Part shown: piece by piece, positions 54,996-64,000 of the stretch
Layout of the letters: each line of letters begins with the position of its first letter
How positions within the stretch are numbered: the stretch's first letter is position 1
From: Euleptes europaea
Taxonomy: Eukaryota; Chordata; Lepidosauria; Squamata; Sphaerodactylidae
Assembly (NCBI RefSeq): GCF_029931775.1
Contig: NC_079321.1
Span: 9,702,501-9,766,500 of the forward strand
DNA: 64,000 nt
Direction of reading: 5' to 3'
Program-made: the position numbers and the translations under genes
Notes under the pieces: model-generated
Seen by the model: the letters and a program-made list of their open reading frames with translations, nothing else
What the model was told of the DNA's origin: nothing
Databases searched by the model: none

Positions 54996-55106
54996 GGAGA
55001 GAGAGGCTCCAGAGGCAGGCTTTAAAAAGGGAGCTGTGAAGGTCAGAGAAACTCGGGGGAAACTCTCCATCCAGGAGACACTTGATCTGCCAGTATCCGT
55101 TCCCAT

Positions 55107-55930
55107 GAATGACCAGGTTTCCTCATACTTTGGATTAGTGTGCCTTACCAGGAATTATTAAATACAATGCTTAATTTATACTTCGAACATCTACGCTGTG
55201 TGACAGATGGTAAAATTGCACACGTTAAGGAGACACTTGTGGGAAGCAGGTGACTTCTGGGCCCTTAATGACTCAGTTTCCCCAATGTATGACAGCCCCC
55301 TTTTCTTTAATAGGGTAAATTCTCCCCAATGCATCTCTAATTCTCATTATGCTCTTATAGTTGAGCCTGCCTGGCTCTGCAGTGTACTGGTTACTGGCAT
55401 ATTGGCTAAATGTATTTTGGGATTGGGGTGAGAAGCACTTCATAATCCTTGAGAGGTCATGCACAACGAGTGGGCAAAGTTTACTTGTGCTTGGGAAAGG
55501 ACCACAGGGAATTATCATCTTTTTGTCTTAAATGACCTACAAATTAACCAAGTTTGGAAAAGTCCGGGAATCCTGTGAAACTTCAGGAGCTGCAAGTCCA
55601 GGCATAAGTTAAATTACAAAGCCCTTCCAAGTGGTGACCCGCAACAGGCAAAGAGAGACACAACCAAAATTCAGCTATATATTGACCCTAGATCTACAGT
55701 CATCCTCACAGAGCACAAATGTGCAAACAACTGGTGAACACAATCTTGCTCTGAAATGCCTCTGACTGTGCAGTAGAAAACATGGCATACTTATGTATTA
55801 TAGATTTGACTGGGACACGATGGTGGTGGATGAGTAGCTTCATCTAGCCGCTCCCGGATTTAGTTTTAAAATTACATTTTCAACTAATTAGGCTACTGTA
55901 TCTACCTTAGATTCCTGGATATTTGGATTA
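55107..55930. other. Intergenic sequence without features
   Basis: No gene or recognisable repeat was found; the small ORFs lack family signatures. Confidence 0.4.
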
Positions 55931-56385
55931 ATTGATGTGGACAGAATTGAGCGGGTGCAGAGGAGAGTGATGAGGATGATCAGGGGCCTGGAGACCAAGC
56001 CCTATGTGGAAAGGCTGAGGGAGTTGGGAATGTTTAGTTTGGAGAAGAGGAGGTTGAGGAGGGACATGATTACTCTCTTTAAGTATTTGAAGGGCTGTCA
56101 CTTAGAGGAGGGCAGGGAGCTGTTCCTGTTGGCAGCAGAGGATAAGGACTGGCAATAAAGGGTTTAAATTGCGGGCAGAAAGCTACCGGCTGGATATTAG
56201 GTTTTTTTTTTTACAGTAAGAGTTGTTTGAGAGTGGAATCAGCTACCTAGGGAAGTGGTGAGCTCCCCCTCACTGGCATTCTTCAAGCAAAGGCTGGACA
56301 AGCATTTGTCAGGGATACTCTAGGCTGATCTTGCATTGAGCAGAGGGTTGGTCTAGTTGGTCTTCCAACTCTATGATTCTATCTG
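55931..56385 (+). repeat. CR1 LINE 3' end
   Basis: It encodes RVQRRVMRMIRGLETKPYVE and MITLFKYLKGCHLEEGRELF, the CR1 C-terminus. It ends CCAACTCTATGATTCTAT, the CR1 tail, and is 5'-truncated. Confidence 0.9.
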
Positions 56386-57630
56386 CATCTATATACTTTG
56401 AATTCCAGCTGGACTCCCTAGCTACACTGGTAAATTACACAGCCGCTTAGACGAGATGGTGGCGTGTCAGGAACCTTCTCCTGGAGAAGCAGATTATAGA
56501 GTTTAATTACAGAGTTTAAATATGGGGGAGAAAAAAACTTCCAGCAAGGAATTCAGACTCACTCCCCACTAAAATCAGCCAAACAGATCCTCATTGATGA
56601 TCTGCAAACAAAAGAACCAATAAGTGAAATCTCCATCTTCTCCTCTTCTAATATGGTGGAGTGTCAAGTTGCAGCCGACTTTCAGCTCTTTTAGCTTGGA
56701 GATCTATTCACACATACCCTATTCTCATCATGCCCATCCTTACCGATCGAATGCAGAGATCCAATAAAATTAGACTTGAATATCTTTTGTCAAATAACAC
56801 GACTGGTTGCCCGGTTTTGCACCTAGGTCTGTAATCATAGAAAAATTGAGAAGGGCCTTTAATCCTGAGGAGTGGCAGAGATTTTAATCCCTGGAAATGA
56901 CTTAACCGCTAGTATTTGCCCAGGAGAATGTCTGTTAAATTGGTGAGACGTGCAGTTTCAGCTGGTGTCTATTAGGGCTATCCTGTGTCTATCAAGATCA
57001 TTTGTATATAATTTTTATTCTTTCTGTCTTTAATGTTTCCTTTATGAACCTAACTAGTCGTAGACTGTAATAATAAAGAACGGAACAGAACCGTTTATAC
57101 AGATGGAATCTTACTTGCAGCACAAATAAACCTAACCTGGGCAAAATTACTCTAACTAAAAACCTTATCTTACAAAAAATAAGGGGTAGCCTCCAAGGTC
57201 CCATCCATAGCAACCACACAGATGCATTTAGCTCTCTGTGGATTACAGACCAGAGTTAATTTCCCTCATTAAAAAGAGACCAGTCGACTGTAAACAAATA
57301 ACACCGTTCAGCAGCAACCCAATGACAAAGCACTCTCTCTACTGTTGTGAAAAGCAACTATTTTAGGCTGTCTTTTGGAAAATGAGCAGTTATGGAAAAG
57401 GGACGCTGGATGAATGGTGTATGCATTTTGTTTTCCATTTCCAAAACTGAACGGAAGGGACAACGCAATAAGAGAACTCTGAACGAAATGAGATTAACAC
57501 CTTAATCTTGTATTTGCTAACCATAAACCTGTGAAGAACCAGGTGTGATTCTTTGTTTAAAAGTAATCCAGCAGGATAAAGGATCACACCCAAGACCCAC
57601 AATGAAAACAGTAATCCTTTAATTTCAGGC
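56386..57630. other. Intergenic stretch with a LINE tail
   Basis: About 56,790-57,085 (AACTAGTCGTAGACTGTAAT then AATAAAG) resembles a LINE 3' UTR of undetermined clade. The remainder holds nothing I can support. Confidence 0.4.
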
Positions 57631-57786
57631 TGTCAGCGAGGGCATGCAATCGGACCCGGGATAGCGAGGTGACTTTCGTTTCATCTCTCCTTCCCGTGGG
57701 AAGGAAGAGGCAACAGCCAAAAGGCTCGAGAGATCTCCACTTCAAATCCCAACCTTTTTTGTTTTCGGGTTAGAAGTAGTATTAGG

Positions 57787-59175
57787 ATGTCGGCACCACC
57801 CTCGGCCCCGCTCAACGCGGGAGAGGAGCTTCGGCAGACTCCCGCTGATATTGAGGTTGGTCAAGGAGCAGCGACCCCGGAGCAGCGCCCACCCGGGCCT
57901 ACCGATGTCCCTGGGAGGCCGACGTGGACCCCCCGATTCTCGGAGACCGGGCAGCGGCAGAGAGCAGCGTCAGAACCAGGAGGCGACTTCTACCGGGGAC
58001 CGCTGGCCGCTTGGTATGGAGAAGGGGAAGGGTGGAAGGACCCCACGCTCGCTCACACCCCGACCCTCACTGCAGAAGCGGCCACTCTGATACGCGGACA
58101 GAATCAGATGCTCGTTCTGCAGAATCGGGACCTGCAGACTCAGCTAGATACCTTGCAGCGAGACCTGGCAGCCGTTCTAGGGGCAGTGAGGGGGCTTGGA
58201 CAGCCCGTGCAACAATCCCAAACGGGTTCACGGCCGACTACAGGACCGCTCGTTGTTGGGGAGGCTCCCACGCCCAGACGCCCTACGGCCAGAGACCTGA
58301 AGGTATCTTTCGACGGGTCCAGCTCACAGTTGTCTCACTTCTTACTCCAAATCTCCGGCTTTATGAAGGACCAGGGGGAGACCTTTGCCTCGGAAGAAGC
58401 TCGGGTCAGGTATGTGATCAGCCTGCTGGAGAAGGAGGCAGTGGAGTGGGCAGTGACAGCGGCGGAAACTATGCCCCGAGTTTTGGCATCCCTGGATGAG
58501 TTCTTGTGCGCTCTACGACGCCGGTTCGAAGACCCCCACCGGGGGGAAAAAGCAAAGATTGCCATGCGTCGTTTGAAGCAGGGAGCCCGCTCAGTAAGTG
58601 AGTATGCACAGGACTTTTTATCTTTGTCGTGCAAGATAAGGGAGTGGAGTGAGGCCACAAAGGTCCAGCATTTCCGCGAAGGGTTGCGGTGGGAAGTGCT
58701 GGATGGCTGTTTGACTTTGGGAGATCCAGAGTCAGTGGAAGAGTGGGTAAATTTGGCAGCTCTAGTGGAGAACCGCAAGCTTACCCTCCAGTTCTCCAAG
58801 GATCGTTCTTCGAAGACGATCCCTATTCCGCCCACGAGAGGGGACAGCGCAGCAGGTCCCAGGCGAGAGGGAAGACATCGAGGAGTCTACAGTCTCGACA
58901 GGGCACGTCGGTTCAGGGAGGGAGCTTGCCTTCAGTGTGGGAAGATGGGTCATTTTGCAGCAAGATGTACCAACACGCCGTCAGAAGGGACGAGCAACAG
59001 GGCGACACAAGAGCGGGAGGCGACACCACCTCGGAACCTGGAGCACAGGAGAGCGGAGGGGACGAACGGTCGCCGGGGGGCGGCGGCCCTGCAAGCGGAA
59101 ACCTCATCGGATCGTGGCACCCGAGATAGCTTCCGAAGCCCCTCACCGGCAAAAAACGAGGACGGCCTTCTGTGA
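57787..59175 (+). CDS. Gag-like frame of the Ty3/gypsy element
   Basis: About 460 codons, with a proline-rich N-terminus, a retrotransposon gag region in the middle (FEDPHRGEKAKIAM, QGARSVSEYAQDF) and one CCHC zinc knuckle (CLQCGKMGHFAARC) near the end. It is the structural protein of the fossil element. The overlap with the next frame suggests translation by frame change, as known in this family. Confidence 0.9.
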   Translation: MSAPPSAPLNAGEELRQTPADIEVGQGAATPEQRPPGPTDVPGRPTWTPRFSETGQRQRAASEPGGDFYRGPLAAWYGEGEGWKDPTLAHTPTLTAEAATLIRGQNQMLVLQNRDLQTQLDTLQRDLAAVLGAVRGLGQPVQQSQTGSRPTTGPLVVGEAPTPRRPTARDLKVSFDGSSSQLSHFLLQISGFMKDQGETFASEEARVRYVISLLEKEAVEWAVTAAETMPRVLASLDEFLCALRRRFEDPHRGEKAKIAMRRLKQGARSVSEYAQDFLSLSCKIREWSEATKVQHFREGLRWEVLDGCLTLGDPESVEEWVNLAALVENRKLTLQFSKDRSSKTIPIPPTRGDSAAGPRREGRHRGVYSLDRARRFREGACLQCGKMGHFAARCTNTPSEGTSNRATQEREATPPRNLEHRRAEGTNGRRGAAALQAETSSDRGTRDSFRSPSPAKNEDGLL

Positions 59176-62100
59176 GGGAACCGGCACAGAGGGCACCCTT
59201 GGAAGAAACCAAACCGGCTCCATGTAGGGTGAGTGACCAGGGAGAGACATTGCTGATACCTGTTGTATTACGAAATCCCCAAGGGGGGGAACCGGTGGCC
59301 GTTGTGGCTATCGTGGACTCCGGGTGCTCCCGGACCCTAATTGATCAGGCGGTGGTAGAACGTCTGAGAATTGGGACTCGAGAACTGGATCAACCCTTAC
59401 ATTTCCATCAAATGGATGGGAGTGACCTGCGGGGGGGGCCGGTTCATTTGCACACTCGCAAGATGTGGCTGGGGGTGGGAAACCACTGGGAACAGATCCA
59501 CTTCACGGTAGTGCCTAAGATTTCCTACCCGGTGGTCCTCGGCGTTAATTGGTTGGCGGGACATAACCCGAGCATTGACTGGGAACAAAGGCGGGTGGTG
59601 TTTGGAGCTCCTCAGTGCGAAAAACACAGCCGGGATGATTTACCCGGGGGCGAAGGGGGAAGCGCCGCTGCCTTGGAGGAACCCACGTTGCCCCCAGAAT
59701 ATAGTGATTTCGCAGATGTATTTGAGGGGACGGACTGTGACTTATTGCCTCCTCATCGCACTACGGATTGTGCCATCGAACTGATTAAGGACGTTAAACC
59801 GTCCAAGGCCCGAGTTTATGCCATGAGTCCTCAAGAGAAAGCAGTGCTGCGAGAATTTCTGGACAAGAACTTGGAGCGGGGCTTCATACGACCGTCCAAA
59901 GCTGCATTTTCTTCTCCCTGCTTCTTTGTGAAGAAGAAAGGTACATCTGATCTCAGACTGTGTGTAGACTATAGGGGGCTTAACGCGATTACTGAAACTA
60001 ATGCCTACCCCCTTCCCTTAATCCCAGACCTCCTGAGTGTGTTACAGGAGGGTTGTATTTTCTCGAAAATTGACCTGGCGGAAGCCTACTACCGGGTCCG
60101 GATCAAGGAGGGGGATGAAGCTAAGACAGCCTTTTCTTGTTGTTATGGGTTGTTTGAATTTTTAGTCATGCCGTTTGGTCTGTCTGGGGGGCCCTCGTGC
60201 TTCATGCAATTAATTAATGAGATTCTACACGACCTCCTATTTAAAGGTGTGGTAGTTTTTTTAGACGATTTGCTCATTTACTCCAAGGATCCCGCAGAGC
60301 ACAGGGAATTGGTGCGGGAGGTGTTGCGTCGTCTAAGGGACAATCATTTGTATGCTAAGTTATCAAAATGTGCATTCAACCAGGACCAATTGTCGTTTTT
60401 GGGCTATGTGATCTCGCCACAAGGGTTAAGCATGGATCCGGAGAAAGTGAGGGCAGTGTTAGAATGGGAACCTCCCAGAACTCGCAAACAGGTTCAGCAG
60501 TTCTTGGGGTTTGCGAACTTTTATAGAAATTTTATTCAGGATTTCGCTCAAATAGCTTTGCCTATTACTGATTTGCTTAAAACCAAAGGGAAGGGGCAAG
60601 GGGCCACTTTTGCACAATACCAGGTACCTTGGACCGCCAGGTGTCAGGCGGCTTTTGAAACTCTTAAGGAGCGCTTTACCTCTGAACCCATTCTGGCGCA
60701 CCCAGATTGCTCCAGGCCATTCACTTTACAGGTAGATGCCTCGGACAAGGCGATGGGAGGCGCACTCCTTCAGAGGGATGATCAAGGGAGGCTTAGACCC
60801 TGCGCATATTTTTCTAAGAAGTTCTCTGGCCCTGAACTCAATTGGCCAATTGGGGAAAAAGAGGCAATGGCGATTAAACATGCACTCACGGTTTGGCGAC
60901 AGTTCCTGGAGGGGGCTGCCGAGCCCTTTGTGGTATGTACTGATCACCGCAACCTCGAATCTATTTTGGGTCAGCGGAAGCTGTCAGCCAAACAAGTGCG
61001 TTGGTCTACCTTCTTCTCTAAGTTTAATTTTACCATCAAACACATGCCTGGGAAAGAAAACTGCTTAGCAGACGGACTGTCTCGCATGCCGCAATATGAG
61101 TGTCAGGTTGAGCGGCCGGTGGGTTCTCTTTTCACACGGGAACACCTGGGTTTGACTCCAGAGGGGAATAGTGCAGGAGTTCTGACCAGAGCGCAAAGCC
61201 GCGCGGCGGCACAGGACTCGAGTTCGAGTTCCCCTCGTGAAGTGGTCGCTCCCACCTCCTCATCCCCAGCAGTCCCCGGAGAACTCTCAACCACTACCGC
61301 TGGGGAGGGGGGGGGAATCTCCCAAATAGAGCGAAGGGACCAGGCTGAAGGGCCGGTACCCACCCCCTTGCCGGGGTCGGATGTTGCCATTCCCCGCCTC
61401 TGGGCAGTTCCAGAAAGCCTCCCGGAGGTAGTCAAGAAAAGGTGGGGGGAGGCTCTTCAACGGGAGCGGGAGGAAGAATCTATCCCGTCCCAGATGACGG
61501 ACAAAAACGGTATCTGTAAGAACAAACATTACGTGCCCAGGGAACTGAGGCGGGAGATATTGGAACGGAGCCACAGTTCAACAATAGGGGGACATTTTGG
61601 GTTTGCTAAATCCTTACACCTAATAAGAAGACAGTTTTGGTGGCCTGGGATGCGCCAAGACATCGAAGTATTTATCAAATCCTGCCCTGTGTGCGCAACT
61701 AGTAAACGTTTGATGGGAAAACCCCCGGGATTATTAAAGCCCCTAGAAACTCCCGAGGCACCCTGGCGAGTGATTGGGATGGATTTCATAACAGACCTCC
61801 CATCCAGTCAGGGGAAGACTGTCCTGTGGGTAATCACGGATCTTTTCTCTAAGCAAGTTCATCTCGTACCGTGTGAAGGGATGCCATCTGCACATAAACT
61901 GGCTCGCTTGTTTGTGCACTGCATATTCAAATTGCACGGATTTCCACGGAAGGTCCTGAGTGACAGGGGCTCCGTGTTTGTGTCCAAGTTCTGGAAAGCA
62001 TTTTTAGGAATTGTAGGTGTGCAGTTGGGTTTGTCATCTGCCTATCACCCCCAGACGGATGGGCAGACCGAAAGGGTTAATGCGGTGATGGAATGTTATT

Positions 62101-62894
62101 TGCGTTGTTTTGTTAATTATCACCAAGACAATTGGGTTGATCTGCTGCCACTGGCAGAATATGCCTACAATAACTCGGTGCACTCTGCAACCGGGGTGAG
62201 CCCATTCAAAGCAGTTTATGGAATGGATTTTGGACCATTAGGGGCTGTACCCACCCCGCCAGAAGGCGATCCCCCCGAGGTGTCTAAATGGGCTCACACA
62301 GTGAGGAACACTTGGCCCTGGCTTGTAAAAAACCTGGAACAGGCTAAAGATAGGTACAAACTACAAGCAGACAAACACAGAACACCTCAGTGGGAATTGA
62401 GGGTCGGAGAAAAGGTGTATCTTTCCACTAAGAACCTCAGGTCTTTACGCCCGTGTAAAAAATTGAGCCAACGGTTTGTGGGCCCATTTTCTATCTCCAG
62501 AGTTATCAATGAGGTTACGGTAGAGCTGGAGCTACCCAAATCCTTACAAGGGGTGCACCCGGTGTTTCACGTGAGTCTACTTAAACCCTTTCTACAAGCA
62601 CCAGAATGGCACCCCGAACCCGAAGCGGCAACTCCCATCATGGTACAGGGCGAACGGCACTTTGAAATCTCCAGGGTGCTCGATTCTCGGAGGCGCAGGG
62701 GCCGACTGGAATATCTTGTGCGTTGGAAACATTTAAATTCCAGTCACGATGAGTGGGTGTCCGCTGTTCACGTACAGGCTCCAACCCTTGTAGCGGATTT
62801 CCATCGCCATTACCCGGGCAAACCAGGAAATCTGGAGGGGGGGCCTTTGGGGAGGCGGAGTGTCAGCGAGGGCATGCAATCGGACCCGGGATAG
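59172..62894 (+). CDS. Pol-like frame of the Ty3/gypsy element
   Basis: About 1,240 codons. In order: retropepsin (VDSGCSRTLID), reverse transcriptase (FLDDLLIYS), RNase H (QVDASDKAMGGALL), integrase with HHCC zinc finger (GGHFGFAKSLH, CPVCATSK) and core (GMDFITDL, SDRGSVFVS, DGQTERVN), a GPY/F-like stretch and a chromodomain (LEYLVRWKHLNSSHDEW). Chromodomains guide integration to marked chromatin in related elements. Confidence 0.93.
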   Translation: MREPAQRAPLEETKPAPCRVSDQGETLLIPVVLRNPQGGEPVAVVAIVDSGCSRTLIDQAVVERLRIGTRELDQPLHFHQMDGSDLRGGPVHLHTRKMWLGVGNHWEQIHFTVVPKISYPVVLGVNWLAGHNPSIDWEQRRVVFGAPQCEKHSRDDLPGGEGGSAAALEEPTLPPEYSDFADVFEGTDCDLLPPHRTTDCAIELIKDVKPSKARVYAMSPQEKAVLREFLDKNLERGFIRPSKAAFSSPCFFVKKKGTSDLRLCVDYRGLNAITETNAYPLPLIPDLLSVLQEGCIFSKIDLAEAYYRVRIKEGDEAKTAFSCCYGLFEFLVMPFGLSGGPSCFMQLINEILHDLLFKGVVVFLDDLLIYSKDPAEHRELVREVLRRLRDNHLYAKLSKCAFNQDQLSFLGYVISPQGLSMDPEKVRAVLEWEPPRTRKQVQQFLGFANFYRNFIQDFAQIALPITDLLKTKGKGQGATFAQYQVPWTARCQAAFETLKERFTSEPILAHPDCSRPFTLQVDASDKAMGGALLQRDDQGRLRPCAYFSKKFSGPELNWPIGEKEAMAIKHALTVWRQFLEGAAEPFVVCTDHRNLESILGQRKLSAKQVRWSTFFSKFNFTIKHMPGKENCLADGLSRMPQYECQVERPVGSLFTREHLGLTPEGNSAGVLTRAQSRAAAQDSSSSSPREVVAPTSSSPAVPGELSTTTAGEGGGISQIERRDQAEGPVPTPLPGSDVAIPRLWAVPESLPEVVKKRWGEALQREREEESIPSQMTDKNGICKNKHYVPRELRREILERSHSSTIGGHFGFAKSLHLIRRQFWWPGMRQDIEVFIKSCPVCATSKRLMGKPPGLLKPLETPEAPWRVIGMDFITDLPSSQGKTVLWVITDLFSKQVHLVPCEGMPSAHKLARLFVHCIFKLHGFPRKVLSDRGSVFVSKFWKAFLGIVGVQLGLSSAYHPQTDGQTERVNAVMECYLRCFVNYHQDNWVDLLPLAEYAYNNSVHSATGVSPFKAVYGMDFGPLGAVPTPPEGDPPEVSKWAHTVRNTWPWLVKNLEQAKDRYKLQADKHRTPQWELRVGEKVYLSTKNLRSLRPCKKLSQRFVGPFSISRVINEVTVELELPKSLQGVHPVFHVSLLKPFLQAPEWHPEPEAATPIMVQGERHFEISRVLDSRRRRGRLEYLVRWKHLNSSHDEWVSAVHVQAPTLVADFHRHYPGKPGNLEGGPLGRRSVSEGMQSDPG

Positions 62895-63256
62895 CGAGGT
62901 GACTTTCGTTTCATCTCTCCTTCCCGTGGGAAGGAAGAGGCAACAGCCAAAAGGCTCGAGAGATCTCCACTTCAAAGTGACTTCCTGATTGTAATCCTGC
63001 TCTGATCTTAAGGTGTGAATTCTCTCTTTTGGTATTGGGGAACCTCTGATGTTTTGCATTTCAAAGATGTTACTTGTAAACATGCTAGTGTGTGTACTCT
63101 ATAAGAATACCCTCCAAATGATTTGGCGCCATTGTAACGTTGTGTTTCATAGGTTACTGTACCCTTCCTTTCAAATAAATTCTACTTTAAACTCTCTGCT
63201 AACGTCTGGAGTAAAGTGGATGATTCCTGAGAGGCAACGGAGTCCTAGAACCTGAC

Positions 63257-63555
63257 AGTGGCTCCTACTTTCAGATTATGTTTCAATACCTATGGAAGGT
63301 CCAGTTTTACTTTGAAAGGGGCAAACGCAATGAAGATAAAAACTTTGCTTGGTTATAAACAAGGTTGATTTTTTTTTAATTAAGGGAAGAATACCACCAC
63401 AAACCCACAACCTTGTCCATTAGATTAAGTCTAATGCACTGTAACTGGATGCTGGGAGCAGCCAAATATCACTAACATGTGTGCATTTATACCAGCTTGT
63501 CCTGGGACTAACATCAAGCCTGTGTATTAGTTTTATCTGCAGCAGTAGTTTTTTC
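63257..63555. other. Intergenic sequence without features
   Basis: No gene or repeat is recognised between the LTR element and the next SINE. Confidence 0.4.
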
Positions 63556-63559
63556 TGTA

Positions 63560-63775
63560 GCAACACATCTGTGTGCCATCAAGTCACATCTGACTTATGG
63601 CAACCCTTAGTGGGGTTTTCAAGGCAAGAGACATTCAGAGGTGGTTTGCCATTGCCTACCTCCAAGTCACACCCTGGTATTCATCAGAGGTCACCCATCC
63701 AAATACTAATTTAGCTTCTGAGATCTGACGAGATCAGGTTAGCCTGGGCTATCCAGGTCAGGGCACAGCAACGCA
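63560..63775 (-). repeat. 5S-related SINE, full length
   Basis: On the - strand the head CCTGACCTGGATAGCCC and GATCTCGTCAGATCTCAGAAG resembles the 5S internal promoter. The tail carries CATAAGTCAGATGTGACTTG, a Bov-B-like end. Confidence 0.75.
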
Positions 63776-64000
63776 TATCAAGAATGATTCCGCCTAGATT
63801 ACTAGGAGTTCGCACCCCCCTTTTTTGGTTTGGTTGGTTAACGAATTTCAGCAAGGTCACCATGTAAAAAACTTTATTTTCAGTAATTACATGTATGCAG
63901 GATAGCGACAAAGCAGCAAAAGCAAATGATCACCATAAGCAGCCCCACTGTGTCCACAGTGGGGCCAGGATTACACCCCACTGCCAGGATTATGCCCCAG
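63776..64000. other. Unassigned end of window
   Basis: Nothing supportable; the last bases contain two near repeats of CCACTG/GGGGCCAGGATTA. Confidence 0.35.

Larger units (their letters stand above)
57631..63256 (+). mobile_element. Ty3/gypsy chromovirus-type LTR retrotransposon
   Basis: Fossil of the Ty3/gypsy family, close to whole with about one break. TGTCAGCGAGGGCATGC-type terminal repeat sequence occurs at both ends, identical over at least 115 bp, so the insertion is young. The gag-like and pol-like frames lie in order on the + strand, with a chromodomain at the end of pol, the mark of the chromovirus branch. The right terminal repeat closes CCTGACA near 63,256. No clear target duplication was seen. 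Confidence 0.93.

Noticed and set aside
58335-58835. 166-codon ORF on the - strand
   Set aside because: It is an antisense shadow of the gag-like frame.

Overview
The window is nuclear DNA from a squamate reptile, most likely a lizard. The host genes are split into vertebrate-type exons. The repeats are tRNA-type Sauria-like SINEs, 5S-related SINEs, a Bov-B LINE, CR1 and L2 LINE tails, hAT MITEs, Tc1 elements, a Helitron, Penelope-like pieces and a Ty3/gypsy chromovirus. No prokaryotic feature is present.

Bases 1-45,000 hold a tandem array of CYP2-family cytochrome P450 genes on the + strand. The first ~420 bp are the 3' end of a copy lying mostly left of the window. Copy A (8,040-11,360) is a relic with only exon 1 and a frameshifted exon 6. 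Copy B (15,971-26,285) and copy C (31,061-42,690) each have nine exons with GT-AG junctions, matching phases and no stop, and each predicts 497 residues. Flanks are shared between units (1-4,200 with 43,440-44,900; 6,640-8,040 with 13,160-15,970 and 29,640-31,060), so the array grew by repeated duplication.

Bases 46,114-54,995 hold one - strand gene, GLYATL3, a glycine N-acyltransferase-like enzyme of 288 residues in five coding exons, with a probable upstream 5' UTR exon and TATA-like box. As I recall, human GLYATL3 lies beside the pseudogene CYP2AC1P at 6p12.3. That makes CYP2AC the best subfamily guess for the P450s. P450s oxidise lipophilic substrates in the ER; GLYAT proteins join acyl-CoA to glycine. 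Both fit xenobiotic or lipid metabolism, but no shared pathway is shown by the sequence.

Mobile DNA fills the rest. Two Tc1 elements carry telomere-like repeats, and one of them holds a 725-bp CpG-rich insert. A Helitron fragment lies at 4,812-6,400. A hAT MITE family with TAGGGTTGCC ends and 8-bp target duplications recurs at least ten times. An array of alternating palindromes sits in intron 5 of copy B. Three hammerhead-ribozyme-like folds lie in Penelope-like repeats near 44.3 and 45.4 kb. A young, nearly whole Ty3/gypsy chromovirus lies at about 57,631-63,256.
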